From: Absidia repens
Lineage: Eukaryota > Mucoromycota > Mucoromycetes > Mucorales > Cunninghamellaceae
Assembly (NCBI GenBank): GCA_002105175.1
Contig: MCGE01000035.1
Location: forward strand, 186,001-250,000
Length of the DNA stretch: 64,000 nucleotides
Reading direction: 5' to 3'
Positions 23,638-35,971 of the stretch are shown piece by piece; position 1 is the first letter of the stretch, and each line of letters opens with the position of its first letter. Under the pieces are notes generated by a model. That model was not told the origin of the DNA. It ran no database searches and saw nothing but the letters and a program-made list of their open reading frames with translations. The translations under genes and the position numbers were made by a program.

Positions 23638-25755
23638 ATGACTAAGGACGAGCCAGTGGAACATCTCTTTCAAGGTATGTCATGGGCATATAGAAAACGT
23701 AAAAAATAAAAATAAAATAAACAACAGCGAATAACCCGAATTTATTTTTTTGTAGAATTAGCCTGTGACGATCCTCAGCAACAACAACAGCAGCAGGAAC
23801 AAAAACCATTTCACGTTGTACTTATCGACATTGAAAAGACCGCAGAGCTAGAATCCGTCCATTGTGTTGAAAAGCCACTGGAAGGGGACATTGAAGAATT
23901 AAGTTTTGTTGCATTATCTTACCGTTGGGGCGAATTACAAGAACAATCGATTGACACGAAATGTGGCTATATAGCATCTATCACGTCATTTGCATTGGAT
24001 GATTTTTATTCGCTTTGCCGAGCGATGATGAAGGAACCTGATTTGAAATCCATCAAGTATGTGTGGGTGGATGCCATATGTGTGGATCAAACCAATTATG
24101 AACGACGTAAAGCCACTATTCATCAAATGAGCAACATTTACGAAAAAGCTACGTATATTTTGGCAGTTCCTGATCTTCACAAGCAACATTTGACGAATGT
24201 ATCGCAAGCAAATGAGCACATCATGGAAAACCTTTACTATTGTCATAATCTATACATTTATTACCTCATTCAAGGAAATACGGAGAAGCTCACTCAACTG
24301 GACGGTGAATTTCTCGACGAAATCAAATTGCCAAAAGATCCAATGTTAAGACGGATGCTGAAAAAATATACCCATTGTTTTATGGATGGATTCACGAAAA
24401 ATACGGATAGGCATTTCTACGCTCAACCCTCGCAATTAGTTGCACTTCTATACGACATCAGCCAAGCCGAAACTCTGACCAATGATCACTCTTATGCAGA
24501 CGTTGGAATTGGGAAAACCGAAACACAGGCTGATCGTTACGCCTCCTTTGAAAATTTGTTTGGTTGCAATAAAAAGGATATCGACTGGTGGGAATGGGAG
24601 AAAAGGAGAAAGGCATACAATTATTCGAAATTGTCATGGAAGGATCTTATCATTAATAGGGAAAAAGAGATCCGACAAAGCATGGAACTTTTGAATGATC
24701 TCATCGTGGATTGGTCATCTCGTGTTTGGGTGATTAGCGAATACCATATTGCAAAAAAGAAAAACAACCTAAAGCTTTGGTTTATTGGATTCACTGACGT
24801 GCGTTATTATATCGATGATGTGCCGTTTTTTAAATTCGATTTTTTGGACTCTACATTATCCTCTGCCGGTCGAAACGCTGAATTAGAAATTGACAAACTA
24901 CCATCAATCTACTTACAATTCCACGAAACGATGGCTAGACGACTCGTTGCTCAAAGTTTTTTTGAAATGATGCTGTGCTCCAAGGCGAGTAAAACTGGTG
25001 AGTCCGCGCCCTACTTTTTTTTTTTTTTTTTTTTTGAAAATTGACAGTACGGTTTATAATTTCTATATTAATATCTATGTGTAGAGGACCGATTTTACGC
25101 CATTTTGCCGCAATCAAAGTATAAGGACAAAATCAACCAAGTGGCTCATTGGAAAATTAATAATATGGTTTCAGTCAAGTTGAAACTATTCGAGATCATG
25201 GATACCAAAGACAAGTTGACCCTTTTATTTTTAGCTGCTGAACGGGACTTAGTACCATCCAACACGGAGCGTGTATTACCAACATTTGCAACATCGACAA
25301 TTTCCAAGTATACATGTAACTCATTTACCGCAGAGTATCCACTCAATTTTGACTTGGGCAACAAATCCACCATCACACTTCATCATCATGCTCGTGACTC
25401 GCACCTATATTATTTTCTTCAGTTGACAGCCAAGGAATATTGCGTAATGGATATGCTCTCTGAAGATGATCGTAAATACTATACTACTTCATTAATGAGG
25501 CCAAAGTTGGCAAAGGCATGCGACGATCTTCAACTCAACTTGGCCAGTTCGGAGGTCAAGATTGTATATCTCACTTACTTCGACAGAAGTACCATGATGA
25601 AGTCAGCTGCTGAAATGCTCGCAGTCACTGAATGTAAACTATATCTGTTTGGAAGTTTTGAAAAAAACAAATGGATGCTCACTACGGTTGACTACCCCTG
25701 CAGAGTGATCCGTCATTCCGTTAATAATAATGGTACCGTTTTTAATATATATTGA
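23638..25755 (+). CDS. HET-domain protein, copy B
   Basis: Exons 23,638-23,674, 23,756-24,997 and 25,085-25,755 join to 649 residues. Intron positions and phases are the same as in copy A. The leader is identical and followed by a Gln-rich tract. The HET motifs LSYRWGE, VWVDAICVDQ and QMSNIYEKATYI are intact. The C-terminal half diverges from A most strongly around residues 220-360 and in the last third, yet keeps the SRVWVISEYHIAKKKNN block and terminal NGTVFNIY. The second intron has GTGAGT, a T run and GTAG. A CAATAAATAAAAACTAGC block follows the stop. The duplicate of A includes the promoter. Confidence 0.85.
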
Positions 25756-25799
25756 AAAAGTGGTCCAATGATGGCCTCATCCATCAATAAATAAAAACT

Positions 25800-26041
25800 A
25801 GCTTTTTTCTTCATTAAATCACGCAAAACTGGGATTAAAGATGGTAAATTTAGTGCCTTACAGTATATACTGTCAACGGAGCAAAAGAATGGAAACCTTA
25901 GTACAGTAATGTGAAAAAGAACAAACAAAACGTATGAGACGGATACTGTGATATAGTATGTAATGGAATGGGAAGAAAATAAAAGTCAAGACATGGTTTT
26001 ATTCAGTATTGATTCAATGGTTCGGTAAAAAAAAAAAAAAA
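25800..26041. other. 3' flank of HET gene B
   Basis: It is similar to the 3' flank of HET gene C (34,740-34,980), sharing 'gtgaaaaagaacaaac' and 'catggttttattcagtattg'. The paralogues therefore share downstream sequence too. Confidence 0.6.
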
Positions 26042-26324
26042 GGGAATTGCTCCATTTCAGAGGATTTTCAGAGGTTTTTTTTTTTTTTTTTTTGTAGTAT
26101 GTCGTTTATTAAATTAAAATAAAGACCGGTTATCACGTCAAAAGAGCGGTGGCCGTGGTTAAAGAATAGAGTATATATGTAAATATATGATGGATGGGAT
26201 TGCTATGATGGGTGGAATAACTCAAAGGAAAAGGATGGCTAAATGGTGAGAGGGAGTTCGTGTGATAGAGAAGAATTTGGAGAAAACTAAAATCTATGGA
26301 GGGGACTGAAGGAAGGAGGGATTC

Positions 26325-26357
<33 letters not shown>

Positions 26358-27857
26358 ACTACCTGCTAGTGATTCATATGGAATCCAGAGATGTGATGGG
26401 GAGCATGGGGCTGGTAACGAGGGCGGCATTGATGGCTTGGCAGAGGATTTTTCAGAGACCGTCCCGTACCACCTTTATTGTATCGCCGATAACTACCAGT
26501 TTAAACAAGCTTTGTGACATTAGCGATATAAAAAATTGGCATTGTTTATTCAATAGAGTAATGCTTTAAAAAAATAAAAATAAAAATCATTGTAATATTT
26601 GATAAAATAATAAGAAGACGTTATAAGAAATAAGTGATATAACAGATATGGTTTTTATTGAATAAAATGAGGAAGGGTTTTTATAATAAAATGGGAAAAA
26701 GAAGGCTGTGCTAGTTGTGGCTGTGGATATGGTCGAAGAATGGTAATTTGAGGCTATGGGAAGTTGGTTATCTGTAGATATAAGTATATATGCCTAAGTA
26801 GTGGATACTCGAGGCTGTGTCTTATACCTGTATAGGAATGACAAGTGTGATAGTGTGGGAAATGATTAGTGACAGATGACAAATACGACAATCATGATTA
26901 TCATTTTTGTTTTGGAATGAACTTTGTTTGGCATATATTTTCCTCATGACAGACTTTTTGGTAATAGTGCTTGATGATCGTTTTTGTCTTGGTGGTTGTT
27001 AGTGGTGGTGTTGCCTTTTGATAAAGATGGGTTACTAGTAAAGGTGTAGTTGGTGATAGTGCTAAATTCGATACTGAAGGAGGAGGCGGTGGAACCGATG
27101 GCAAAGTTTATGTTTCTATTGGTGATTCAAGTGTAGAAAGTGGTGGCTATAACGGCTTTTTAGACAGATCTTTCAATGGACGTTTTGAGAGTCCTGATAA
27201 TTGGTACTGCTCAGGTGAGTCAATCTGCTGAAAAACTGGAAGTATATATGCTGTTTGTCATTTTCCTATCCAAACTGAAAAATTACAAGTCGACCATCCT
27301 TTTATGCCTATCATCTACTTTGTAAATTTTGTCGCCAATTTACATGATCGTTTAAAAATGCCAACTAGTAGGTTCCATAGCCATGATCCGACCATAAATC
27401 ATGTAATCTTGTTCTATGATACTGTCCTTACTTATCATTTCTAGAAAATAATTGCGTTGATCATTGTTTTCGTTGCTGTTCATATTATCGGATGCAGTCA
27501 GAAGTAGTGTTGCATTGCAATACGTTTATTCGGTAGAATAAATCTTCAACGAGAGGGTCAATGCTTTACATCCTGGACCATACTCCTTGATAAAGATAGA
27601 TTTCTCCAATTGGAAGATGACTAGTCATAACAAGTAGAAACAATAGCGCACCAAACAATATGGTAAAAAGAGGTAAAGAAGTAAGTGTCAATTTCTTTTT
27701 TATTGCTGATGTCACAAAGCTTGTTTAAATTGCTAATTACCGGCGATACAATAAAGGTGGTACGGGTCGGTTTCTGAAAAATCCTCTGAAAATCCTCTGA
27801 AAACCCTCTGAAAATCCTCTGAAGCCTCTGAAAATCCTCTGAAATGGAGCAATTCCC
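26042..27857 (+). mobile_element. Mutator-like element, family 2, with nested insertion
   Basis: The left terminus GGGAATTGCTCCATTTCAGA (26,042) is interrupted at 26,074 by a 366-bp insertion and resumes at 26,441. The right terminus ends GGAGCAATTCCC at 27,857. A plus-strand frame at about 27,070-27,220 reads EGGGGGTDGKVYVSIGDS, then FNGRFESPDNWYC, followed by GTGAGT, so it looks like a captured or relic exon. An antisense MVQDVK start near 27,590 matches the FAR1-like exon of family 1 but is cut by a stop. Confidence 0.7.
26075..26440 (-). mobile_element. Poly(A)-tailed insertion inside a transposon end
   Basis: The insert begins with a T run (26,075-26,093), that is, a poly(A) tail on the minus strand. 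Its first 70 bp match 1514-1580. CAGAGG flanks both sides (26,069-26,074 and 26,441-26,446), which fits a short target duplication or a slip between the element's own iterated motifs. A second T run lies at 26,325-26,353. Confidence 0.6.
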
Positions 27858-27899
27858 TTTTTTTTTCGCTCTTTCTTCCTTTTTTTCTTCGCCAATACG

Positions 27900-28110
27900 G
27901 ACCTTTTTGAGGCTATGGTAACCCTGGAATAGAGCTAGGACTAGTTTAGAATTGTTTTCAGATTAGCGAATACAACATGCATGGGGAAACTCTTTCCTTT
28001 TGAATTCAGGATCTGGGACACCCCATTAGATGGCTCCATTGGCTTAGCCTAGTGTTTAGTTTGTCCATAGTTTGTATCTACATTTAAATAAAATATGTTT
28101 TACATACTTC
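27900..28110 (+). repeat. R1 interspersed repeat, plus orientation
   Basis: Blocks GACTAGTTTAGAATTGTTTT, CATGGGGAAACTCTTTCC and TAGTTTGTATCTACATTTAA with AATAAAATATG are present. Confidence 0.75.
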
Positions 28111-28119
28111 AATGAAAAA

Positions 28120-28830
28120 TGGCCCATTAGTCTCTCAATCTTGTCATATGTATGTAATGGATCTCTTTTTTGCTACCATCTCTAGTGTTGACCATTGATG
28201 TGCTTTCAATACCCAATACCAGTTAGTCATTCTTATGTTTTGTACAGTAAATTTTTGCTCCCATTTTGAAGTTTTCCGTGTAGATTGATGTTGATCGTTC
28301 TGTAAATCTCACATATTGGTTTCTCGCATGTCTCCCTCGATACATCCTTCCATTAAAGCTCTTGTGGTATTGAATCCACCTACCTTCCTTGCCTTTAGTT
28401 TTAGTATCTATTGATATCATATGCTTCAATAAAATATGTTCGTTTTTATTAACTGTTCTCTTAATTACTGAATAGCAACCAATTTCACTATTGTGATTGT
28501 TTTGCGGGTGTCTTGCTCTCTAGTTCATCCGCTATGTATAACTATAATGATTTTTCTCATAAAGAACCAGAAGTTATTACTGTAGGTAGTTTAGATCATT
28601 TACTATCAAAAGTGGACATAATCATGCTCAATCATTCACATAAATGAATTCAGGTAATGTTGTGCATGTAGTCGCCACGATAGAGTATTTTGCACCACTT
28701 TCTAGCTAATCATGCGGAATTGAAAGATTGCCTTTTTTAGGCAGCTTCAGCTCAAAACTTGTTTCACGCTTATCCGTCTCCCTCCCTTCATCTGATGGTC
28801 CCAATTTTAAACGTTCAAGGTTTTCATTTT
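28120..28830 (-). repeat. Composite repeat R3, inverted copy 3
   Basis: It is the reverse complement of about 12,430-13,130, sharing TTCACTATTGTGATTG and the 'gaaaaagaaaaaaaaactg' style end. The three R3 copies are at 12.5, 22.1 and 28.1 kb. Confidence 0.7.
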
Positions 28831-29214
28831 TCATGAAAAAGAAAAAAAAAACTGTAACTCATAGAGTTTGCAGAAAATGGAGCCTCAAGACTCTATGTAA
28901 AAAACCTCTCTTACCCACCTGTCAAAGTCATCACATGATTCCACCTACGTATCAAAACCAGTCCATACTGTCATAGTTATAACTTCAACAAACAGTGTAG
29001 TGTATCATAAACTCCTCCCCCAATCCCATCACAGCAAGCATTCAACCGACCCAACAGAGAGAGAGAGAATATTGTTCCATCCCGCAAAACGAACACATAA
29101 CAAATAACATAGAGTAGCAAAGTATAAACAGAGCAAAGACAATATCGAATCATTTTATTTTACAACGCATCAATAAAAATAATAATCATAAAAAAAAAAG
29201 AAGGATCTATTTAC
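28831..29214. other. Intergenic, no gene seen
   Basis: AT-rich sequence with a GA microsatellite at 29,056-29,069. No supported exon. Confidence 0.5.
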
Positions 29215-29238
29215 AGTATCTAAACAAAACTAAGTATT

Positions 29239-30345
29239 CCGAATGGCCAGAGACTTGATGGTTTCATCTTGCTTCACAAATAGCATCCCGACTTGTTCCT
29301 TTTTCAATTGTTCGGTGACTTGTTCTTGTTCCAGTAATAGTTCCTGTATAAAAAAAAAAATTGATGTTCATACCAGCAACCCCCCTGACGTTTTGTTGCA
29401 TCATTGACTTACCTTCAGTTTCAATAAAAAAATTCCACGACTTTGATCCAATATACTTTTGTCTTCCCAATCCCTTGGTACAATGGTTGATTGTTGTTCA
29501 ATATAACAATAGATTCCGTCCCCCAAGTCCAGTCGGCCGTCATGGTGATTTTTTGTTGCCAATGGATTGACTACTGATGATATGCCGCTTTTTGAATGTT
29601 TCAATAGACGCCAAACGATGAATTCATCATCTCAAGTTGGGAGACATTTACTGGTGCATTCAAGGAGTTTCAAAGAGTCTTCTTCCGTAGGGTCACCATC
29701 CATGTCACTATAAATAGATAAAATGTCATGAGTGGAGAGTTCATTCGGATTAGTATATTTTTTTTTTTTCACTAACCCAGAGCATTCAATGAGTATCCTT
29801 TCTACTTTGTCCCTTCACACTTGTTCCAATTCCATCAAATAGCTTGAGTGAGCTACCGGGTTGATACACCATCAGTTGCTTGATTGACATTGAAGACCTT
29901 TTCACACCTAAATTCAAATCACCTTGTATCAGTCATATATCCATTCATCATCAATATCCATGTCCTACTTACCAAATAAATGAAACCGCAGCCTAGTCGT
30001 AGCACTGAAATACTTGAATACAGGCAAAAAACATGTTCACAAAAAGGGGGTTCGTTCATTCGTTGGCGTGAGAGGTCCAGATTTCAAGCAGTTGGCGCGT
30101 GATCATCGGTCAGAATGTATTTCAAGAGAGTCAGAATCTGTTGATCGTCGTCAGAAGCAGTGTCATTGTGGGGTGAATGTCCATATAAAAAGTCCAGCAA
30201 TTCGTTCAGCGGAGTTTTTTTTTCTACAGCTTTCTCGATAAAATTTGCGGGGGTATGTGGTCATTGTTGAAAGACAACTTGTTATTCGCCTGATCGTCCA
30301 TGGTTTGTTTGTGTTCACCTTTGGCCCGGAACCGAAAATGCATGT
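29239..30345 (-). pseudogene. Decayed multi-exon gene, function unknown
   Basis: On the minus strand several exon-like blocks have good splice sites but broken frames. A block near 30,130-30,345 starts MDDQANNKLSFNNDHI and must shift frame to continue into VEKKTPLNELLDFLYGH. A block at about 29,800-29,905 (SSMSIKQLMVYQPGSS, LKLFDGIG) loses frame before ILIECSG. A block at 29,430-29,710 has an in-frame TGA before DDEFIVWRLLKHSKSG and continues through LGDGIYCYIEQQ, and ends at GTAAGT. The last exon (29,239-29,343) encodes EQEQVTEQLKKEQVGMLF and a stop. At least three lesions suggest a pseudogene. I do not recognise the family. Confidence 0.45.
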
Positions 30346-30439
30346 GTTTCTTTGCTGTCAGAGATTATTGATGGAGGATACCGGTTTCACTTGCTGCATT
30401 GCCGATCCTTGGCTTGTGTCGTATTTGCCATTTGTCATC

Positions 30440-30650
30440 ATCCACATATATCAAGTATGCGGTTATCCATCACAACCCAACCATTGTACCGTGTCGCTCC
30501 CCAGCACAACCGTACACTGGTTGTGTTTTACTTGGTCTGCAATCAATATCAAAGATTAATCATCCATCTAATTATTTTTACTATAAAAACCCACTGTCAT
30601 TCTATTCAATAAAAACGATATTTGTTATATCACTTACTTGATTGACTTTA
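30440..30650 (+). repeat. Interspersed repeat R4, copy 2
   Basis: It matches 9,710-10,018, sharing CAATCAATATCAAAGATTAATC and TATAAAAACCCACTGTCATT, then ATTCAATAAAAACG and TTATATCACTTACTTGATT. Confidence 0.65.
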
Positions 30651-30659
30651 CCTTTACAA

Positions 30660-30759
30660 ATTATCACCACTTGATGGTTGAGATGGAAGGTGGTCGGGTT
30701 GGGTGGATGAATAGAATATGGTTTCTTGAGTTTTTTCACCAATATGGAGTCCTAAAATT

Positions 30760-30794
<35 letters not shown>

Positions 30795-31731
30795 GCAGGT
30801 TAGATTACAAAATAGGCCATCACTGTACACGGAGTGTCATTTACCTGGGTAGATCCATCCTCTTTTTCAGACATAATAACAAAAAAGATAATTACAATAT
30901 TCAGTATTTCTATAATGCAATAGAGATATACTTACCTTGATAATCACCATAATCTTTTCTTTTGTCATCCTAAAAAATAGAGTTAGTCAATAGATTTGGT
31001 TGTCATTGGAATAAAAGCAATTCAGGATTTACCTTGGTTTCCGCCATATGTTTAACGTCTTGCCTTGGGTTTTCCTACACAAACAATAATAAATTGTAAT
31101 CCATCAAATAAAATAAAAGTAAAGAGCATATATGTATTTATTCAAGATTACCATAATAGTCGAATAATTGTTTTGTGTTGCCTTCTGTATGTTGCTAATT
31201 GAATCAGCCAGTTTTCCACTTGTGAAAGTAATTGTCATTGCTTTTTTGTTGTTCACTGCTGTTGTTTCTTGTCCTTGTTGTCCGTTTTCCTTGCTGTTGC
31301 TGTTGTTGTTGAATAAGAATCTTTTCCAATTGCTAAAAAAAAAAAAAAAGAATAGATGAGAAGGAAGGCACACTCATACTTGAATAACTTACCTCCAAAT
31401 CATTTGTTACTGTATCGACTTTGCTCTTGCCAGACTTGGTATCGATAGACAAGAGATCAGCCTTCTTTTTTTTGGAAAGCTTCGAAGTGGGTATAGGGTG
31501 CTGAGCTTCGGTCATTTGAGGAAAGTGGTCTAGGACTTCCTCGGGAGGTGTAAAATCTGACCCTGGTGTGCGTAGGATCACGTTTGGGTCGTGAGGAGGA
31601 GGAGAGGGTTGTTGGGCGATCGTGGCTTCAAGGGACGAGATGCGTTCCATGAGTTGTTGTGCCCATGCGGGACGGGGGTTGATCATCAGTGTGTTCGGCC
31701 ATTTAAGGTCGGTATAATCCAGGAGCAACAA
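30660..31731 (-). CDS. Hypothetical multi-exon minus-strand gene, uncertain
   Basis: The largest exon (about 31,394-31,731) encodes WAQQLMERISSLEATIAQQ, a coiled-coil-like stretch, then a Pro-rich part, a KLSKKKKADLLSI basic patch, and a GTAAGT donor. The next exon-like block (31,165-31,334) is Gln-rich in the continuing frame (QLEKILIQQQQQQQ) but hits a stop. Small exon-like blocks flanked by AG and GTAAGT/GTAAAT occur at 31,034-31,075 (ENPRQDVKHMAETK), 30,937-30,970 (DDKRKDYGDYQ) and around 30,665-30,750. The series of consistent splice sites supports transcription at some time. Whether a full frame survives is doubtful. It may be the 5' part of the decayed locus downstream. Confidence 0.35.
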
Positions 31732-31739
31732 AATTCGAA

Positions 31740-32455
31740 TAAAAAGATAAGGATATAATATCCTTCTAAACTAGTCCTAACGTTAATCTAATCTCAAAGA
31801 GGTTTCAATGATAAGAAAAAATGAAGGGAAAAAAAAGAAGAAAGACAAGTAAGAATGGGGAAAAGGAAAAATGAGGAACTTGATAAAAAAGAAAATTGAA
31901 TGGACGGGATTCAAAATATTTTCTAGTCGCTCTCCTGAGGGATTAATTTGAGCATTTCATGTTTATCGGATATGGAGCAATCCCCTTGTTTCATAGTTTA
32001 CCAGTTGGTGGATTAAGCATATTCGCGTCTTTTTCCATTTCTACTTTATTTCAAGTTCATTTTTGTAATCTACAGTCATAAACATGCATGGAAGAGTGAA
32101 GAAATCTTCGTTTAAAAATAAATAAATAAATAATGCTGTGCAAAAATAACTAAACAAACTATCTCAATGTCGGCATCTCAGTTCGCAGGTCTCGAGAAAT
32201 GAAATGGCGGGATTTAAAAGATAGTCAGGACCAAAATAATTCAGGTACCAAAATTTTATCAGAAGGACTGAGAGATCTGCCAGAAATATCGAAAAATCGA
32301 CCTTTAGTGCAGAAGAACTGATATCCATTGAGTGTAAAAGGTTCGACTTGTCTCTTTATATAACAACTGCAAAATAAATAAAACAACAACTGTCGGTGTC
32401 ACGTTCCTTGGAGTAAACTTTACACACAGTATAGTTTCCAACTCCTCGAAACGCC
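31740..32455 (+). repeat. Duplicated HET upstream region (C, matching D)
   Basis: It is collinear with 35,200-35,885. Shared blocks are AAGAATGGGGAAAAGGAAAA, GAATGGACGGGATTCAAAAT, TTTATCGGATATGGAGCA and CAATGTCGGCATCTCAGTT. The copy begins at the end of an R1 element. Confidence 0.8.
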
Positions 32456-32465
32456 ACATATGTGT
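32456..32465 (+). promoter_or_regulatory. Palindromic E-box-like element, HET gene C promoter
   Basis: ACATATGTGT, one substitution from the ACACATGTGT of the paralogues, lies 73-82 bp upstream of the ATG in the same CGCC context. Confidence 0.5.
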
Positions 32466-32537
32466 CAGAAAATGCGTGTTTTCATCCCCCCTTGTTTCCA
32501 GTTCGTCTTTTTCTCTTTATCTCATTTCTTCGTCAAC

Positions 32538-33898
32538 ATGACTAAAGATGACCCACTGGAACTTCCCTTCCAAGGTATGTGAATGTCTGATAGAAAAAAA
32601 AAAAAAAAAAGAAAAGAACACAAAGAATAAATCGACTTTATTTTGCAGTAGAATTACGCTGCGACGACATTCAGCAGCAACAACAACAACAGAAACCGTT
32701 TCACGTCGTGCTTGTCGACATCGAAAAGGCTGCAAACGATAAGACTATCCATTGTGTTGAAAAGCCACTGGATGGAGACACTGAAGAATTAAGTTTTGTT
32801 GCATTATCTTACCGTTGGGGCGAATTAAACGAACAATTGGTTGACACAGAATGTGACTATATAGCATCTATCACTTCATTTGCATTGGAAAATTTTTATG
32901 GCCTTTGCTATATGATGACCATGGAGCCCAATTTGAAATCCATCAAGTATGTGTGGGTGGATGCCCTATGTGTGGATCAAACCAATTATGAACGACGTAA
33001 AGCCACTATTCATCAAATGACCAACATTTACGAAAAAGCTACGTATATTTTGGCAGTGCCTGATCTTCACAAACAACACTTGAAAAACGTATCGGAAACA
33101 AATGCTGATATCATGAACAACCTTTTTCGTTATAGTAAATATATTTATTACCTTATTCAAGGAAATACTGAAAAGCTTCGTCAACTGGACAGCGAATTTC
33201 TCGACCTATTCAACGTGCCAAAAGATCCAATGTTAAGACGGATGCTGACAGAATATACTGACTGTTTTACGTATGGATTTACGAAAAATACGGATCATTT
33301 TTTCTACACTCCACCCGAGGTATTAGTTGGACATTTATACGACATCAGCCAAGCTGAAACTCTGACCAATAATCACTCTCATGCAGACGTTGCAATTGGG
33401 AAAACCCGCACACAGGCTGATCGTTACGCCTCTTTCGAAGATTTGTTTGGTTGCAATAAAAAGAACGCCCAAGCGGAGGAATGGTGGAAAAAGATAAATG
33501 CAACCATGCATCCGGTATTGCCATGGAAGGATCTTATCATTCGCAGAAACAATGCTATTCGACAAGTCATAAAATTTTTAATGGATCTCATCCGTGATTG
33601 GTCATCTCGTGTTTGGGTGATCAGCGAATACCATATTGCAAAAAAGAAAAACAACATGAAGTTTTGGTTTGTTGGATTCGATAGACATCGGTTGTCGCAC
33701 TTTCCATGGTCATTTTTTGGATTTGATTTTGTGAACTCTACATTATCCTCTGCCGGTCGAAACGATGAATTAAGGATTGACCAACTACCCTCAATCTACT
33801 TACAATTCAACGAAACGATGGCTAGACAACTCGTTACTCGGTGCTTTTTTGAAAAGATGCTGTGCTCTAAGGCGAGTAAAATTGGTGAGTCCGCCCCC

Positions 33899-33929
<31 letters not shown>

Positions 33930-34682
33930 GGAAATTGACAGTACGGTTTATAATTTATATATTAATATCTATTTGTAGAGGACCGATTTTACGCCATTTT
34001 GCCCCAATCAAAGTATAAGGACAATATGAATCAAGTGCCTGATTGGAATATTAATAATATGACTTCGATTAAGTTGAAACTATTCGAGATCATGGATACC
34101 AAAGACAAGTTAAACCTTTTATTTTTAGCTGGGTTCGAACGTCCACCGTCCCGATCATACCGACCATCCCGATCATCCCGATTTGAATTAATGACAGGTG
34201 TATTACCAACATTTGCAACATCGTCAATATCCAAGTCGGCATGTAACTTTCTTGCCGCAGAGTATCCTCTCAATTTTGACTCGGGCAACAAATCCACCAT
34301 CACACTTCATCATCATGCTGGTGACTCGCACCTGTATTATTTTCTTCAGTTGGTGGCCAAGAAATATTGCGTAATAGATTTACCCTCTGTAAGTGATGAT
34401 TGTTATGACTATTCTTTTGTTTCAATGATGCCAATGATGGCAAAGGCATGCGGCGATCTGGAACTCAAATTCGCCAGTTCGGAGATCAAGATTGTATGTC
34501 TCACTTACTTCGACGAAAGTACCCTGGAGTCAGATGCTGAAAGGGACGCAAGCAATAAGTGTAAACTGTATCTATTTGGAAGTTTTGGAAAAAACAAATG
34601 GAGACTCATTACGCCTAAGTACTTCGATAAATGGAGTCGTCATTACGTTAATAATAATGGTACTGTTTTTAATATATATTGA
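32538..34682 (+). CDS. HET-domain protein, copy C
   Basis: Exons 32,538-32,574, 32,652-33,884 and 33,979-34,682 join to 657 residues. The leader reads MTKDDPLELPFQ, followed by a Gln run (QQQQQQ). HET motifs are LSYRWGE, VWVDALCVDQ (Leu where A, B, D and E have Ile) and QMTNIYEKATYI. The C-terminal half shares SRVWVISEYHIAKKKNN and terminal NGTVFNIY. Exon 3 carries a short RPSRSYRPSRSSR-type Ser/Arg insertion absent from B and D, apparently a small tandem expansion. Intron 2 has a 25-base T run. C and D are a tandem pair separated by 1.3 kb, and their promoters are duplicated. Confidence 0.85.
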
Positions 34683-35034
34683 AAAATTGGCCCAATTGTG
34701 GTCTCATCCATCAATAAATAAAAACTAGCTTTTTTCTTCATTAAATCACACGAAACTGGGATTAAAGATGGTAAATATAGTGCTTACAGTGCAGTAGTGT
34801 ACATACTGCCACTGGAGCAAAAGAGTGGAAACCTTAGTACAGTAATGTGAAAAAGAACAAACTAAACGTATGAGACGAATACTGTGATAATGTATGTACT
34901 GGAATGGTAAGAAAAAAAGGTCAAGACATGTTTTATTCAGTATTGATTCAATGGTTGGGTAAAAAAAAAAAAAAAAAAAAAGATCTATTGTATAATCCAT
35001 GGGAGACTAATGAGACAGTTTTCATTGAAACATG

Positions 35035-35240
35035 CAAAAAGAAACATATTTTATTCCGTTGTAGATAAAAGCTATATACAAACTAATGTTAAACTAAGCT
35101 AATGATGCCTTCAAAAAGACATCTGATGGTAGTCCAAATTTTTGAATCCAAAATGAACAGGGTTTCCCTTGCATGTTGTGATCCCTGATCTGAAACCCCT
35201 TCTAAACTAGTCCTAACGTTATTCTAAGATTACTGTAATC
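35035..35240 (-). repeat. R1 interspersed repeat, minus orientation
   Basis: Blocks 'aaaaagaaacatattttatt' and 'ccaaaatgaacagggtttcc' mark it. It sits between HET genes C and D. Confidence 0.7.
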
Positions 35241-35889
35241 TCAAAGAGGTTACAATGATAAGAAAAAAAGAAGAAAGACAAGTAAGAATGGGGAAAAGGA
35301 AAAATGAGGAACTTGATAAAAAAGAGAATTGAATGGACGGGATTCAAAATATTTTCTAATCGCTCTCCTGAGGGACTAGTTTGAGCATTTCATATTTATC
35401 GGATATGGAGCAGTCTCCTTGTTTAATAGTTTACCAGTTGGTGGATTAGCTTATTCGCGTCGTTTTTCCATTTCTACTTTATTTCAAGTTCATTTTTGTA
35501 ATCTACAGTCATAAACATGCCTGTAAGAGAGAAGAAATCTTCGTTTAAAATAAATAAATAAATAAAGCTGTGCAAAAATAACTACGCAAATCAACTCAAT
35601 GTCGGCATCTCAGTTCCCAGGTCTTGAGAAATGAAATAGCGGGATTTAAAAGGCAGTCCGTACCAAAATAATTCAGGTACCAAAATTTTATCAAAAAGAC
35701 TGAGAGATCTGCCAGAAATATCGAAAAATCGACCTTTAGTGCGGAAGAAACTGATATCCATTGAGTAAAAAAAAAGTTTGCTTTGTTTCTTTATATAACA
35801 ACCGCGGAATAAATAAAACAACAGCTGCCGGTATCATGTTCCTTGGAGTAAACTTTGCATACAGTATATTTTCCAACTCCTCGAACGCC

Positions 35890-35899
35890 ACACATGTGT
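35890..35899 (+). promoter_or_regulatory. Palindromic E-box-like element, HET gene D promoter
   Basis: ACACATGTGT lies 73-82 bp upstream of the ATG, matching genes A and B exactly. Confidence 0.6.
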
Positions 35900-35971
35900 C
35901 AGAAAATGCGTGTTTTCATTCCCCCTTGTTTCCAGTTCCTCTTTTTCTCTTTGTCTCATTTCTTTGTCAAC

